Shown one piece after another: positions 1-10,575 of a stretch of DNA of 64,000 bases (position 1 is the stretch's first letter; each line of letters opens with the position of its first letter). Source of the stretch: Shinella yambaruensis (GTDB lineage Bacteria; Pseudomonadota; Alphaproteobacteria; Rhizobiales; Rhizobiaceae); assembly GCF_022899355.1 (NCBI RefSeq), contig NZ_JALJCK010000005.1, forward strand, positions 452,814 to 516,813, in the 5' to 3' direction. Below the pieces are notes generated by a model that saw only the letters and a program-made list of their open reading frames with translations, made no database searches and was not told the origin of the DNA. The translations under genes were made by a program, and so were the position numbers.

Positions 1-720
1 GAAGTCGGCAACGAAGGCGTTGGCCGGCCTGTAGTAGATCTCCTCCGGCGTGCCGATCTGCTGGATCAGCCCGCCGCTCATCACGGCGATGCGGTCGGAC
101 ATGGACAGGGCCTCGCCCTGGTCGTGGGTGACGTAGATGAAGGTGATGCCGAGCGACTTCTGCAGGTCGACGAGGACGTGCTGCATCTGTTCGCGCAGCT
201 TGAGATCGAGCGCACCCAGCGGCTCATCCAGCAGCAGGATTTTCGGGCGGCCGACGATGGCCCGGGCGAGCGCGGCGCGCTGCCGCTGGCCACCGGACAT
301 CTCATGGGGCAGGCGCTCGGCAAAGGCGCCGAGATTGACCTTGGCGATCGCATCATCGACGCGCGTTGCGATCTCCGCCTTCGCAACGCCCTTCATGCGG
401 AGCGGATAGGCGACGTTCTCCCACACGGTCATGTGCGGGAAGAGGGCGTATGACTGGAAGACCGTGTTGGTATCCCGCAGGTTTGGCGGCAACGTCGTGA
501 TGTCGTCGCCTGCCAGCCATATGTTGCCCCGATCCGGCGCCTCGAAGCCCGCGATCAGCCGTAGCGTCGTCGTCTTGCCGCAGCCGGAGGGGCCGAGGAG
601 GGAGAAGAACTCCCCCTCCCCGATGTCCAGGGACAAATCGTGCAGCGCCTTGTACGCACCGAACGACAATGACAGGCCTGAAAGCCGCAGGAACGGCCCG
701 GAAGCGTTGACTGGGCTCAT
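1..720 (-). CDS. PotA-like ABC importer ATPase, partial
   Basis: ATP-binding subunit of a spermidine/putrescine-type importer; it powers uptake at the inner face of the membrane. Only the first 240 residues are present because the gene runs off the left edge. The ATG at 720 lies 11 bp after the binding-protein stop. Walker A GPSGCGKT is at residues 43-50, the signature SGGQRQR near 140, Walker B ILLLDEP near 157 and the H-loop THD near 198, so the ATPase core is intact. PotA proteins are usually about 350 aa, so the C-terminal regulatory region and presumably the two permease genes lie outside the window. The family name reflects sequence type; the enzyme genes upstream suggest a sugar acid rather than a polyamine as substrate, which is inference. 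Confidence 0.9.
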   Translation of the reverse strand, partial: MSPVNASGPFLRLSGLSLSFGAYKALHDLSLDIGEGEFFSLLGPSGCGKTTTLRLIAGFEAPDRGNIWLAGDDITTLPPNLRDTNTVFQSYALFPHMTVWENVAYPLRMKGVAKAEIATRVDDAIAKVNLGAFAERLPHEMSGGQRQRAALARAIVGRPKILLLDEPLGALDLKLREQMQHVLVDLQKSLGITFIYVTHDQGEALSMSDRIAVMSGGLIQQIGTPEEIYYRPANAFVADF

Positions 721-731
721 CGAACGTGTCC

Positions 732-1829
732 TCACAGGGTGCCGGCTTTGAAGTCGTTCCACATCGCCACACGGCGGTCGATGTCCTCCGGCAGCTTCGA
801 TATGACCATCTTGTTCCAGAAGCCGTCCTCCGTCTGGTCAAGAATGTTCGTATTCGCCAGGGCCTCCGGCGAGACGCCGGCCTTTGCGGCCGCCTCGGGG
901 CTGAGAACGCCGTTGTTGCTGTTGGTGCTGATGAAGCGTGCCTGCCAGGTCGGCGTCAGCGTCTCGTTGATGAAATCGTACACCTCCTTCCTGCGGCCCC
1001 GCTCGGTCAGGACGGCGCAGTCGAGCCAGGTGGGCGTGCCTTCCTGCGGGAAGGTATAGGCGAAGTTCTTGCCGAGCGACTTCAGCTTGTTGACGATCGA
1101 GATGTTCTGGCAGTAGCCGATCACCGCGTCGCCCGCCGCATAGATCGTCAGGGCATCGTCGAAGCCGCGGGCGATGGTGTTGACCTGGGGCCGCAGGGTG
1201 CGCAGCGCATCCGCACACGCCTCGAACTCCTCGTCCGTCAGGTTGAACGGGTCGGCCGCCTTGATCTTGAGCGCGATCATCTGCATGACGACGTAGCCGT
1301 CGTCGAACAGGTTGACCTTGCCGGCGTATTTCGGATCCCAGAGCGCGTCCCAGCTCTGCGGCTCGCCGCCGGTGGCATCGGCATCGTACATCAGCGGCTG
1401 GTTGCCCCAGTTGTACGGCAGGGCGTAGAGGGTGCCGTCGATCGTGGCCTTCGCCTCCCAGTCCATCGACGAGGCGATGTTCGACCTGTTGGGAACCTGG
1501 GAGGCGTCGAAGGGCGCGATCAGGCCCGAGTTCTTGAAGCGATTGGCCGTGCCCGTGTCGAAATAGATGACATCGGGCGAAATGGCGCCCGATTGGACGG
1601 TCGCGAACATCTCGTCGATCGATCCGGAGCGGACGGCCTTGATTTTCACGCCGGTTTTTTCCGTGTACTCGGCAATCCACGGGTCGTCCTGATAGGTTTC
1701 CCACGTCAGAAGGGTGATCTCACCCTGGTCGGCGAAAGCCCGCTTCGCAAGGCCCGGCAGTGTCACCAGAGCGCCGAGACCCGCGGCGCTCTTCAGGAAG
1801 GTTCGGCGGTCAAATTGGTAGTTGCCCAT
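732..1829 (-). CDS. PotD-like periplasmic binding protein with Tat signal
   Basis: Extracellular solute-binding protein (365 aa) of the spermidine/putrescine family, expected to deliver substrate to the importer whose ATPase follows. The N-terminus carries a twin-arginine export motif ([11 protein letters not shown], about residues 7-17) followed by a hydrophobic stretch and an Ala-rich cleavage region near residue 33, so it is probably exported folded. The mature part has the usual length and layout of the family (ITLLTWETY near the start). It is third in the operon dehydratase, RraA-like, binding protein, ATPase. Substrate is not visible from sequence; context suggests a compound processed by the two upstream enzymes. 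Confidence 0.88.
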   Translation of the reverse strand: MGNYQFDRRTFLKSAAGLGALVTLPGLAKRAFADQGEITLLTWETYQDDPWIAEYTEKTGVKIKAVRSGSIDEMFATVQSGAISPDVIYFDTGTANRFKNSGLIAPFDASQVPNRSNIASSMDWEAKATIDGTLYALPYNWGNQPLMYDADATGGEPQSWDALWDPKYAGKVNLFDDGYVVMQMIALKIKAADPFNLTDEEFEACADALRTLRPQVNTIARGFDDALTIYAAGDAVIGYCQNISIVNKLKSLGKNFAYTFPQEGTPTWLDCAVLTERGRRKEVYDFINETLTPTWQARFISTNSNNGVLSPEAAAKAGVSPEALANTNILDQTEDGFWNKMVISKLPEDIDRRVAMWNDFKAGTL

Positions 1830-1920
1830 GCTTTTAATCCTCTCTGGTCGGTTAGCGGGGGAGCAACTTCCGGCGACGGCTTCGCCTTCGGCTCTTTTCG
1901 GCCGCTCCCCTTTCGATGAC

Positions 1921-2574
1921 TTACAAAACGCCGTATTTTTCGTAGACTTCGCGCAGCAGCCTGCCCTCCAGGAGTTCGTTCCTGGAATTGTTCTCGCTCG
2001 TGGCCTTGGTCATGGCGAGATCGAGCACCTGCTGCTCGATGTCCTGCGGAATGACAACGACACCATCGATGTCGGCGAACACGATGTCGCCGGAGCGGAC
2101 GATCACACCCGCGCAGATGATTTCCGTGTCATGCTCGATCATCTTTGCGCGGCCGATGCTGTCGAGCGGGCCGATGCCGCCGTGGAACACCGGAAATCCG
2201 AGGTGCTTGATGTGCTTGGTGTCGCGCACGAGACCATCCGTCACGCACCCGTTGGCGCCCCGCATCTTGGCCGCTGTCGACAGAAGCTCCCCCCAGGGAG
2301 CGATGCGCTCGGTCGGGCCATTGCAGGCGAGCACGGCGACATCGTCCTTCGTCAGGCTGTCCACAAGCTCCATTTCGAGTTCGTAGGGGTTGTCGTTGTC
2401 GCGCCTGCCGTAGACGGTCGCGTAAAGGCCGGTCCGCGCACGGCCCATCAGGACCGATGCATCGTCGACGGGGCGGATGAATGGCCGCATCGCCTGGCTG
2501 GTCTGGCCGAGACTGTCCATCACGTCGGACAGCACGCCGGTGTAGAGCTGCTTTGCGTAAGTTTCGAACTGCAT
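1921..2574 (-). CDS. RraA-family protein (aldolase/decarboxylase-like)
   Basis: A 217-aa member of the RraA / HMG-CHA aldolase family, a fold that includes class II pyruvate aldolases, oxaloacetate decarboxylases and the RNase E inhibitor RraA. The characteristic G-A-N-G...D-G...R-D segment (about residues 115-127) and the distal D-I-D-G-V-V strand are present. The neighbourhood (sugar-acid-type dehydratase and importer) favours a catabolic aldolase or decarboxylase acting after the dehydratase rather than RNase regulation; that is inference. The start is supported by AAGGAA just upstream of the ATG, and a near-palindrome at 2589-2600 lies directly before this ribosome binding site. Confidence 0.85.
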   Translation of the reverse strand: MQFETYAKQLYTGVLSDVMDSLGQTSQAMRPFIRPVDDASVLMGRARTGLYATVYGRRDNDNPYELEMELVDSLTKDDVAVLACNGPTERIAPWGELLSTAAKMRGANGCVTDGLVRDTKHIKHLGFPVFHGGIGPLDSIGRAKMIEHDTEIICAGVIVRSGDIVFADIDGVVVIPQDIEQQVLDLAMTKATSENNSRNELLEGRLLREVYEKYGVL

Positions 2575-2588
2575 CGCTTGTTCCTTAC

Positions 2589-2600
2589 TTTAACGATAAA
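2589..2600. promoter_or_regulatory. Candidate LacI operator before the RraA-like gene
   Basis: TTTAACGATAAA, a 12-bp palindrome with one mismatch, between the dehydratase stop and the RraA-like start. On the minus strand it shares AGGTTTAWCGTTAAA with the perfect palindrome at 4386-4397. It lies next to the ribosome binding site, so it would suit an internal operator or roadblock. Binding by the adjacent LacI protein is inferred. Confidence 0.55.
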
Positions 2601-2637
2601 CCTTGAAGCCGGAAATAGTGCCAAAAGGGGCGTACGG

Positions 2638-4368
2638 CTAATGCGCTTCCCTGACGACAGCGTCGCCGCTGGCGCCGACGAGAAAGTCCAGGTCGGCACC
2701 CGTATGGGCCTGCATCACATGATCCTGGTAGAGTTTCACAAAGCCGCGCGGGGTGACCGTTCGAGGCTGCACCCACGCCTTCGCGCGTTTCTCAAGCTCG
2801 TCTTGGGAGACCAGAAGCTCCAGCGTTCCTTCATAGGCATTCATCCGGATGCGGTCGCCGGTCTTCACCAGAGCGAGCGGTCCGCCCACCGAGGTTTCCG
2901 GCGAGACATGCAGGACGACGGCACCGAAGGCGGTGCCCGACATGCGCGCGTCGGAAATTCTCAGCATGTCGCGCACGCCTTCGCGCACCAGTCGCGCCGG
3001 GATCGGCATGTTCCCGACCTCAGCCATGCCGGGATATCCCCTCGGCCCGCAGCCCTGGAGCACCAGCACCGTATCGGCCGTGACCGGCAGGTCGGGATCG
3101 TCGATCTTCGTCTTCATCTCCTCGACGGAGGAAAACACATAGGCCTCCCCCTCGTGCACGAGAAGAGATTCCGTCGCCGCCGAAGGCTTGATGACCGCGC
3201 CATCGGGCGCGATGTTTCCCCGCAGCACGCGGATGCCGGCTTTTGGCCGAACCGGATTGTCCAGCGCGCGGATCACGTCGTCGTTGAAGCACTCGCCCTC
3301 GGCGGCGACCTCGACGACCGAGCGCCCCTCCACCGTCAGCGCATCGCGCAGCAAGCCCTTGATCTGCGCGAGAACCGCCGGCACGCCACCGGCATTGCAG
3401 AACTCTTCCATCAAGTGCTTGCCCGACGGCAGGCAGTTGACGAGCAGCGGCACCTCGGAGCCGAGGTTGAAATCGTCCAGCTTCAGGTTGACGCCAATTC
3501 TTCCAGCAATTGCAAGCAGATGGACGATCGCGTTGGTCGAACCACCCAGCGCCGCATTCGCAAGGATCGCATTCTCGAAACTCGCCCTTGTCAGGATCTT
3601 CGAAAGCCGGAGATCCTCGCGCACCATCGCAACGATGCGGTTGCCGGTGAGATGCGCGAGCGCGAAGCGGCGCGCATCGACCGCGGGATAGGCCGAATTC
3701 ATCGGCAGTGCCACGCCCATAACCTCGACCAGCGAGGCCATTGTCGATGCCGTGCCCATAGTGTTGCAGACGCCGACGGAGCGGCTCATTCCGCTTTCAG
3801 CTGCAACGAAGTCCTTCATGGACATCGTGCCTGCCCGCACCTCTTCGGAGAACTTCCAGACATCCGTGCCCGAGGCGATCGTCCTGCCCCGGAAATTGCC
3901 GCTGAGTGCCGGTCCGGCCGAGACCATGATGGTCGGCAGATCGACGCTGGCAGCCCCCATCAACTGGGCCGGCGTGGTCTTGTCGCAGCCGGCGAGCAGA
4001 ACGACACCGTCCATTCCATGGGCGCGGATCGACTCCTCCACCTGCATGGCGAGCAGGTTGCGAAACAGCATGGCGGTCGGGCGCATCTGGTCCTCCCCGA
4101 GCGAGCCGACCGGAAATTCCAGCGGCAGGCCACCCGCCTCCCAGATGCCACGCTTGACGGCCTCAGCGAGGCCCTTCAGGCCCGCATTGCACGGATTGAA
4201 CTCCGACCAGGTATTGCAGATGCCGATGACCGGCCGGCCATCGAAGACATGATCGGGCAGTCCCTGCATCTTCATCGAGCTGCGATGGATGAAACCATCC
4301 TTCCCGCCGCTGCCGAACCAATCCTGGCTTCTCAGTCTCTGCTTGCGCTCCACGACATGCGCCTCCAC
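2638..4368 (-). CDS. IlvD/Edd-family sugar-acid dehydratase (arabinonate dehydratase-like)
   Basis: A 576-aa dehydratase of the IlvD/Edd family; it closely resembles rhizobial L-arabinonate dehydratase (LRSQDWFG near the start, GRPVIGICNTWS, GCDKTTP, CNTMGTAST, PKGYPGMAEVGN-like region). These enzymes use a [2Fe-2S] cluster and Mg2+ to turn an aldonic acid into a 2-keto-3-deoxy acid. The cluster cysteines are visible at residue 60 (NPCN), about 128 (AGCDK) and about 201 (VCNTM). The start at 4368 is GTG; a GTG at 4353 is an alternative with a better placed GGAGG. First gene of the operon, divergent from a LacI regulator. The exact sugar acid cannot be assigned. Confidence 0.88.
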   Translation of the reverse strand: MEAHVVERKQRLRSQDWFGSGGKDGFIHRSSMKMQGLPDHVFDGRPVIGICNTWSEFNPCNAGLKGLAEAVKRGIWEAGGLPLEFPVGSLGEDQMRPTAMLFRNLLAMQVEESIRAHGMDGVVLLAGCDKTTPAQLMGAASVDLPTIMVSAGPALSGNFRGRTIASGTDVWKFSEEVRAGTMSMKDFVAAESGMSRSVGVCNTMGTASTMASLVEVMGVALPMNSAYPAVDARRFALAHLTGNRIVAMVREDLRLSKILTRASFENAILANAALGGSTNAIVHLLAIAGRIGVNLKLDDFNLGSEVPLLVNCLPSGKHLMEEFCNAGGVPAVLAQIKGLLRDALTVEGRSVVEVAAEGECFNDDVIRALDNPVRPKAGIRVLRGNIAPDGAVIKPSAATESLLVHEGEAYVFSSVEEMKTKIDDPDLPVTADTVLVLQGCGPRGYPGMAEVGNMPIPARLVREGVRDMLRISDARMSGTAFGAVVLHVSPETSVGGPLALVKTGDRIRMNAYEGTLELLVSQDELEKRAKAWVQPRTVTPRGFVKLYQDHVMQAHTGADLDFLVGASGDAVVREAH

Positions 4369-4385
4369 GCCTCTGTTGGATTAGA

Positions 4386-4397
4386 TTTAACGTTAAA
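4386..4397. promoter_or_regulatory. Candidate LacI operator, perfect palindrome
   Basis: TTTAACGTTAAA, a perfect 12-bp palindrome with the central CG typical of LacI-family sites, 18 bp upstream of the dehydratase start and in the divergent region shared with the LacI gene at 4508. A related site occurs at 2589-2600. Confidence 0.65.
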
Positions 4398-4507
4398 CCT
4401 ATTTCCTGTCAACAGGCCAGATTGTTCTCGTTCCGGCGGGCGAGATTGTAAACATCGAGTTGAGTTGTATTGTTGCCGCCAGCGATCGGACCGAATATGT
4501 GCAGGCG

Positions 4508-5542
4508 ATGATCATGAAGAAAAATCAACAGGGTCAGGGACGCGCAACCCTTCGGGACGTCGCCGACGCCGCCGGCGTTTCCATCATGACCGTGTCCAAC
4601 GTCGTGAACGGAAAGACCGCCCGCGTCAGCGATGAAATCCGGCTTCTCGTCAAGGAAAAGATCAAAGACCTGAAATATGTGCCGCATCTGCGCGGCCGCG
4701 GCCTGCGGCTGGCGAAAGACTTTGCGATCGGCCTGGTCATGCTGCATCCGGAGCGGCGCTTCCTCAACGACCCCTTCAACACCGAGGTCGCGGCCGGCAT
4801 GAGCAACAAGCTCGCACAGAACGGTTACGGCCTGCTGATCTTCGGAGCGCAAAATTCGAAGGATCTCGAAAACAAGCTGCCGCGCATTTCGCAGCTGGAT
4901 GCCCTTGCCGTCTACATCTTCGGCGACACCGCTCAGCGCGATGCTGTCTATACCAAGCTCGCCGCGCTCGGCCTGCCCATGCTCCTCATCGGCGACGAGG
5001 CGAACGACAGCCTGGCGGATGCCAGTTTCGTACGCCAGACGAACGAGGAAGGCGCATTTCAGCTGGCCGAGCTTGGGCTTTCGAATGGCGCCCGCAAGAT
5101 CCTGTTCATGCGCCCGGACCATTTCTGGCCGGCCATGGCGCAGCGCGAACTCGGGGCCCGCAAGGCAGCGGCCGGACGCGCCGATGTCGAAACCATGATC
5201 TGCACGGAAATCAACTTCCAGGCCGTCGTGAGCCAGGTGAAGACGCGGCTATCGGCCAACCCGCCGGATTTCGTCATGGGCGGCAACGACCTGTTCGGCA
5301 TTGCCGCCACACAGGCGGCGCTTCAGCTCGGCTTCTCCATCAAGAAGGATCTGATGATCACCGGCTTCAACGGATTTGCCTTCCGTGAATATTCGATGCC
5401 GCTCCTGACCTCCATGCGCTCGCCTGCCTATGAAATCGGCGAGGCGGCGGCGGCGGCGCTGTTGAAGCGGATCACCAAGGGAAGTTTCCCGGGTGGCAAA
5501 GTGCTGAACGTCGAGTTCCTGCCGGGCGATACCTGCGCCTGA
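4508..5542 (+). CDS. LacI-family regulator of the sugar-acid operon
   Basis: A 344-aa LacI/GalR-type regulator: N-terminal helix-turn-helix (TLRDVADAAGVS...TVSNVVNG), hinge (VPHLRGRGLRL) and a periplasmic-binding-protein-like effector domain (I-A-A-T-Q-A-A-L and MITGFNGF near the C-terminus). It is divergent from the dehydratase operon, with a perfect palindrome between them, so it probably represses that operon and is released by a pathway metabolite. The ATG at 4508 is taken as start because upstream frame extension needs a TTG without a ribosome binding site; ATG 4514 is also possible. Its C-terminal hinge residue equivalent to LacI Leu56 is Leu, matching the AACGTT operator core. Effector unknown. 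Confidence 0.88.
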   Translation: MIMKKNQQGQGRATLRDVADAAGVSIMTVSNVVNGKTARVSDEIRLLVKEKIKDLKYVPHLRGRGLRLAKDFAIGLVMLHPERRFLNDPFNTEVAAGMSNKLAQNGYGLLIFGAQNSKDLENKLPRISQLDALAVYIFGDTAQRDAVYTKLAALGLPMLLIGDEANDSLADASFVRQTNEEGAFQLAELGLSNGARKILFMRPDHFWPAMAQRELGARKAAAGRADVETMICTEINFQAVVSQVKTRLSANPPDFVMGGNDLFGIAATQAALQLGFSIKKDLMITGFNGFAFREYSMPLLTSMRSPAYEIGEAAAAALLKRITKGSFPGGKVLNVEFLPGDTCA

Positions 5543-5709
5543 CGGCAATCCCCGCAATGGCTGGCCTCGCGGCCAGGCAAGGCGGTTTCCATAGTCAGTT
5601 CCATGAGGCCGATGGTCGGCCGGCGCGATATCTTGCCTGCCGCCCAGGTTCGTCCAGCAGCATCCATCAGCAACTTGAAATCGCGGTTACGTGCATTCCC
5701 GCACCCGGA

Positions 5710-7530
<1,821 letters not shown>

Positions 7531-7551
7531 CCTGTTTTCCCTTCTGGAGCG

Positions 7552-7573
7552 GCCGAAGCCAAATCGCTTCGGC
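7552..7573. repeat. Short GCCGAAGC inverted repeat
   Basis: Perfect 8-bp arms GCCGAAGC / GCTTCGGC with a 6-nt loop in the short gap before the fused ATPase. The same core occurs inside the repeats at 26088 and 41463. It may be an mRNA hairpin within the operon. Confidence 0.5.
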
Positions 7574-7602
7574 GGTCGGACAATGCGGCAAACTGAACTG
7601 CG

Positions 7603-7896
7603 CTAGGCGGCGGTGTGGATCGGATCGACCGGATGCTTGGCCAGCGGAAGCACGTCGATATCGTACATCCAGGGGTTGGCTGGCAGGCTGGTGATGATCT
7701 CGTGCAGCTGCGTTGCATCCGCTGCGCGCCACAGACCCCAGTTCTCGAAGCGGCAGGGCACACGCCACATGCGCACCAGGTGCCCCTCCTTGATCAGCTC
7801 GGCGGCATGAGCGCGCTCGTCGCGGATCACCTTCGCCTTCAATTCCGGATCCATGTCGTCAGACCAGCGCAGCTTGATGTTGACCAGAAATTCCAT
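7603..7896 (-). CDS. Muconolactone isomerase-like small protein
   Basis: A 97-aa protein resembling muconolactone D-isomerase (ferredoxin-like fold, decameric enzyme of the beta-ketoadipate pathway): starts MEFLVNI, contains R-D-E-R-A-H-A-A-E-L and a W-R-x-x-C...W-x-L-W-R-A-x-D core, length normal for the family. The ATG at 7896 has AGGGA seven bases upstream; an in-frame ATG at 7911 overlaps the stop of the flavoprotein gene (ATGA) and is the alternative. It is coupled to the CrtI-like gene. No other beta-ketoadipate genes are present, so it is more likely a related isomerase or a stress-type ferredoxin-like protein used in this particular pathway. Confidence 0.75.
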   Translation of the reverse strand: MEFLVNIKLRWSDDMDPELKAKVIRDERAHAAELIKEGHLVRMWRVPCRFENWGLWRAADATQLHEIITSLPANPWMYDIDVLPLAKHPVDPIHTAA

Positions 7897-7907
7897 TGCA
7901 TGTTCCC

Positions 7908-9518
7908 TCATGATGTGACGTCCAGATCCTTGATGATGGTGTTTGCGGCGTTGTAGCCGGGGATGCCGGTGACATAGCCACCCGGCCAGGTGCCGCCGCC
8001 CGAGAGGTAAAGCCCGGAAAGCGGCGTGCGGTAATCGTGCGCCTTGCGGTGCGGGCGCGCACCGAAAAGTGCATTCGGCAGCATGTCGCCATGCGTGATG
8101 TTCGACTGGACGAGACCCAGCTCGTCTTCGATTTCGACGGGATTGAAGTAGCGAAGCCCGATGAGGCGCCGGCGCAGGTCCGGCATGTAGTTGGCAAGCG
8201 CGTCTATGCAGATGTCGGCGAAGCGCTTGCCCGCCTCCGGCCAGCTGCCTTCCGCTAGCGCATAGGGCGCATGCCAGGCGTTGACGCTGAGGAGGTGGCA
8301 GCCCGCCGGCGCCATGTCCGGCGAGGTCACCGATGGAATGAGGCCCCACATGATCGGACGTTCCGCCAGCCTGCCGGCCAATCCGTCCGCAATTGCCCGC
8401 TCGATATAGTCCAGCGAGGGCGCGATGCGGAACTGCACCTGCGCCGCCTGCGCCGGGTCGACATCCGCCGGCAGGCCGGCATAGCGGGGCACCCCGTCGA
8501 GCGCCAGCACCAGCTTGAAAGCGGAGCCCCGCATCGGCACGGCGGCGATCTCGCGCCTGACGTCGGCGCCCACGGCCTCGTCGTCGAGCATCTTGCCGAA
8601 GAGGGTCCTGGGGTTGATCGCCGACAGCACGACCGGTGCCAGGAATTCATCGCCCTTGACAGTGACGACACCCCGGGCCCTGCCCCCGGCATGCAGGATC
8701 CGCTCGATCGGCGCATCCTTGAGGATGGTCGCACCATGCGCAAGGCAACAGGCTTCGAGCGCGTCGATGATGGCGCCCATGCCGCCGACCGGAAGGCCGG
8801 TGGAGCCGCGAAGCGCTGCACGCCGTGGATCGTCGTCGTCCAGCGCCGCATAGGAGGCGAGCGAGATCGGCCGCATCATCAGGCCCACGGCCGAGCCGGG
8901 CGCAGACGGCGGGGTCAGCGTCGCGTTGAGCGCCAGCATGCCGAGCAACGCCTTGGTTTCCTCCGATTTCAGCCGCTCGTCGAGCAGCTGGCGCAGGCTG
9001 CCGCACATCACGCGGTCGAAGAGGCCGGCGAGATGGCCTGGCACGTCGCGGGCGGCATGGACCAGATCGGGAGAGGGCGCGAACATCGACGCACCGAGAT
9101 GCCGTCCGAGTTCCTCCAGATCGGATAGGAGGCCGAAATAGCGCTCCGCCTCGCCCGGCGCATAGGCGTCGAACTGCGCCGCCAGCCGGTCCCTGTCGCG
9201 CCAGCCGATGAAGGCACCGCGCGGAAACGGGTGGACGACGGTCGGGTCGGTGCGAATGAACTTCAGGCCGAAATGCTCCAGCTGCAGCTCGGCGATGAAG
9301 CGCGGCTCGAAACTGCCGGGCGAATTGGTGAAGGCGCAGCGGTAGCCCGGCAGGAACTCGAAGGTTCCGCAGGGGCCTCCGAGCGTCGGCCGCGCCTCGA
9401 TCAGCAGCGGCCGCAGCCCGGCCTTGGCGAGATAGGCGGTCGCAACGAGACCGTTGTGCCCTCCCCCCACGACGATGGCGTCGTATGTGCCAGTCGATAT
9501 ATCGGCAATGTTCGACAT
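7908..9518 (-). CDS. CrtI-like FAD-dependent oxidoreductase
   Basis: A 536-aa flavoprotein of the phytoene-desaturase/amine-oxidase superfamily. The N-terminal dinucleotide motif VVGGGHNGL (residues about 16-24) is followed by a second glycine-rich segment (TLGGPCGT), and the C-terminal FAD region GLYLSGGGTWPGG is intact. No carotenoid genes lie nearby; in this operon it sits between a NitT/TauT-type importer and a muconolactone-isomerase-like gene, so it probably oxidises the imported compound. Its stop overlaps the possible start of the downstream gene (ATGA), implying translational coupling. Substrate cannot be read from the sequence. Confidence 0.82.
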   Translation of the reverse strand: MSNIADISTGTYDAIVVGGGHNGLVATAYLAKAGLRPLLIEARPTLGGPCGTFEFLPGYRCAFTNSPGSFEPRFIAELQLEHFGLKFIRTDPTVVHPFPRGAFIGWRDRDRLAAQFDAYAPGEAERYFGLLSDLEELGRHLGASMFAPSPDLVHAARDVPGHLAGLFDRVMCGSLRQLLDERLKSEETKALLGMLALNATLTPPSAPGSAVGLMMRPISLASYAALDDDDPRRAALRGSTGLPVGGMGAIIDALEACCLAHGATILKDAPIERILHAGGRARGVVTVKGDEFLAPVVLSAINPRTLFGKMLDDEAVGADVRREIAAVPMRGSAFKLVLALDGVPRYAGLPADVDPAQAAQVQFRIAPSLDYIERAIADGLAGRLAERPIMWGLIPSVTSPDMAPAGCHLLSVNAWHAPYALAEGSWPEAGKRFADICIDALANYMPDLRRRLIGLRYFNPVEIEDELGLVQSNITHGDMLPNALFGARPHRKAHDYRTPLSGLYLSGGGTWPGGYVTGIPGYNAANTIIKDLDVTS

Positions 9519-9578
9519 GCGATTTCCATTTTGCTTGCGAAAGTGGGGGCGGCCGAACCGCCCGCGTACATGGCGGGG

Positions 9579-10553
9579 CTACTGCGGCAGCTGGTCGTTG
9601 GAGAAGTAGGCGGTCGCCTCCTTCTTGCCGAGCATCGAGCCGAATTCGGCGAGTGTCTCGTTCATCGCCTCCCAGTCCGCCTCGGCCATCCAGCCGAGCG
9701 GCTTGCCCTCGCTGTGCCTGGTGTGGAGCGAGGCCTCGTAAGCCTCGAGCACGCTGCGGTGGAACTCGGCCGGCTGGGTGTTGCCGGAAACCTTGAGGAA
9801 GATCCCGACGGCTTCGTCCTTGTGGGCGAACGTATATTCCATGCCCTTCCGCGTCGCGGCGAGGAAGCGCTTCACGATGTCGGGATTCTGCGCCAGGTAA
9901 TCGTTGTTGACAACGATGCCGAAGCCGAGATTGGTTACACCCCAATCGGCATATTTCAGGACCGAGACCTCCTTGCCCTGCGCCTTGAGCTGCGGGGCGT
10001 AGAAATAATCGTCGCCGCTGATGCAATCGAGCTGGCCGGAGGCGATGCCGGCGAACTTCGCGTCGCCGGGCATGTTGACAAGCGAGATGTCGGTCAGTTC
10101 GAGGCCGTTGGCCTTGAGGAAGGCGGGCAGAATCTGGCCGTCGGAGCCGGTCGGCGTGGAGCCGATGCGCTTGCCCTTGACATCGGCCGGCGTCTTGATG
10201 GACGGGTCGGTGCAGATCAGCGAGATCGGGCCCTGCTGCCACCAGCCGGCGACGGCGGTGATCGGCACGCCCGCTGAAACCGACTGGGCGACGGTGGAAA
10301 GGTTGGCATGGCCGATCGGATCGGCATTTTCCCCGACCACCATGGTCGTGGTCTTCGATCCCTGCCCCTGCGCGATCTCCACGTCGAGATCGACCTCATC
10401 GTAGAACCCCTTCTCCTTGGCGAGGATCATCGGCGTCTGCCCGGCCCACCAGCTCCAGTCGAGGCGCAGGCGAATGCTGTCGGCAGCAAGGGCCGTCGTG
10501 CTCATCAGGGCAAGGGCAAGGAGCGTGCCGCCCGTCTGCTTGAAATGTCTCAT
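9579..10553 (-). CDS. NitT/TauT-type ABC binding protein
   Basis: Periplasmic binding protein (324 aa) of the nitrate/sulfonate/taurine and THI5-like family. Start chosen at ATG 10553 (MRHFKQ) because it gives a clean signal peptide ending ...TTALA near residue 23 and has GGAAAGGAACC just upstream; the frame opens 16 codons earlier. Family features include R-L-x-L-D-W...PMILAKEKGFYD near the N-terminus and QGQGSKTT. The ATPase and permease of the same class follow upstream in transcription (10576-12181), making a complete importer. Ligands of this family range from sulfonates to pyrimidine precursors and aromatic acids, so specificity is open. Confidence 0.88.
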   Translation of the reverse strand: MRHFKQTGGTLLALALMSTTALAADSIRLRLDWSWWAGQTPMILAKEKGFYDEVDLDVEIAQGQGSKTTTMVVGENADPIGHANLSTVAQSVSAGVPITAVAGWWQQGPISLICTDPSIKTPADVKGKRIGSTPTGSDGQILPAFLKANGLELTDISLVNMPGDAKFAGIASGQLDCISGDDYFYAPQLKAQGKEVSVLKYADWGVTNLGFGIVVNNDYLAQNPDIVKRFLAATRKGMEYTFAHKDEAVGIFLKVSGNTQPAEFHRSVLEAYEASLHTRHSEGKPLGWMAEADWEAMNETLAEFGSMLGKKEATAYFSNDQLPQ

Positions 10554-10575
10554 GTCCGGTTCCTTTCCAAGGATG

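Noticed and set aside
1822..4635. Plus-strand open frame of 937 codons
   Set aside because: Fully antisense to the dehydratase and RraA-like genes; Arg/His/Asp-rich composition without domains, typical of mirror frames in GC-rich DNA.
5561..5576. Hairpin CTGGCC-TCGC-GGCCAG after the first LacI gene as a terminator
   Set aside because: Stem of 6 bp only and no T run; not strong enough to annotate, though it may end the LacI transcript.
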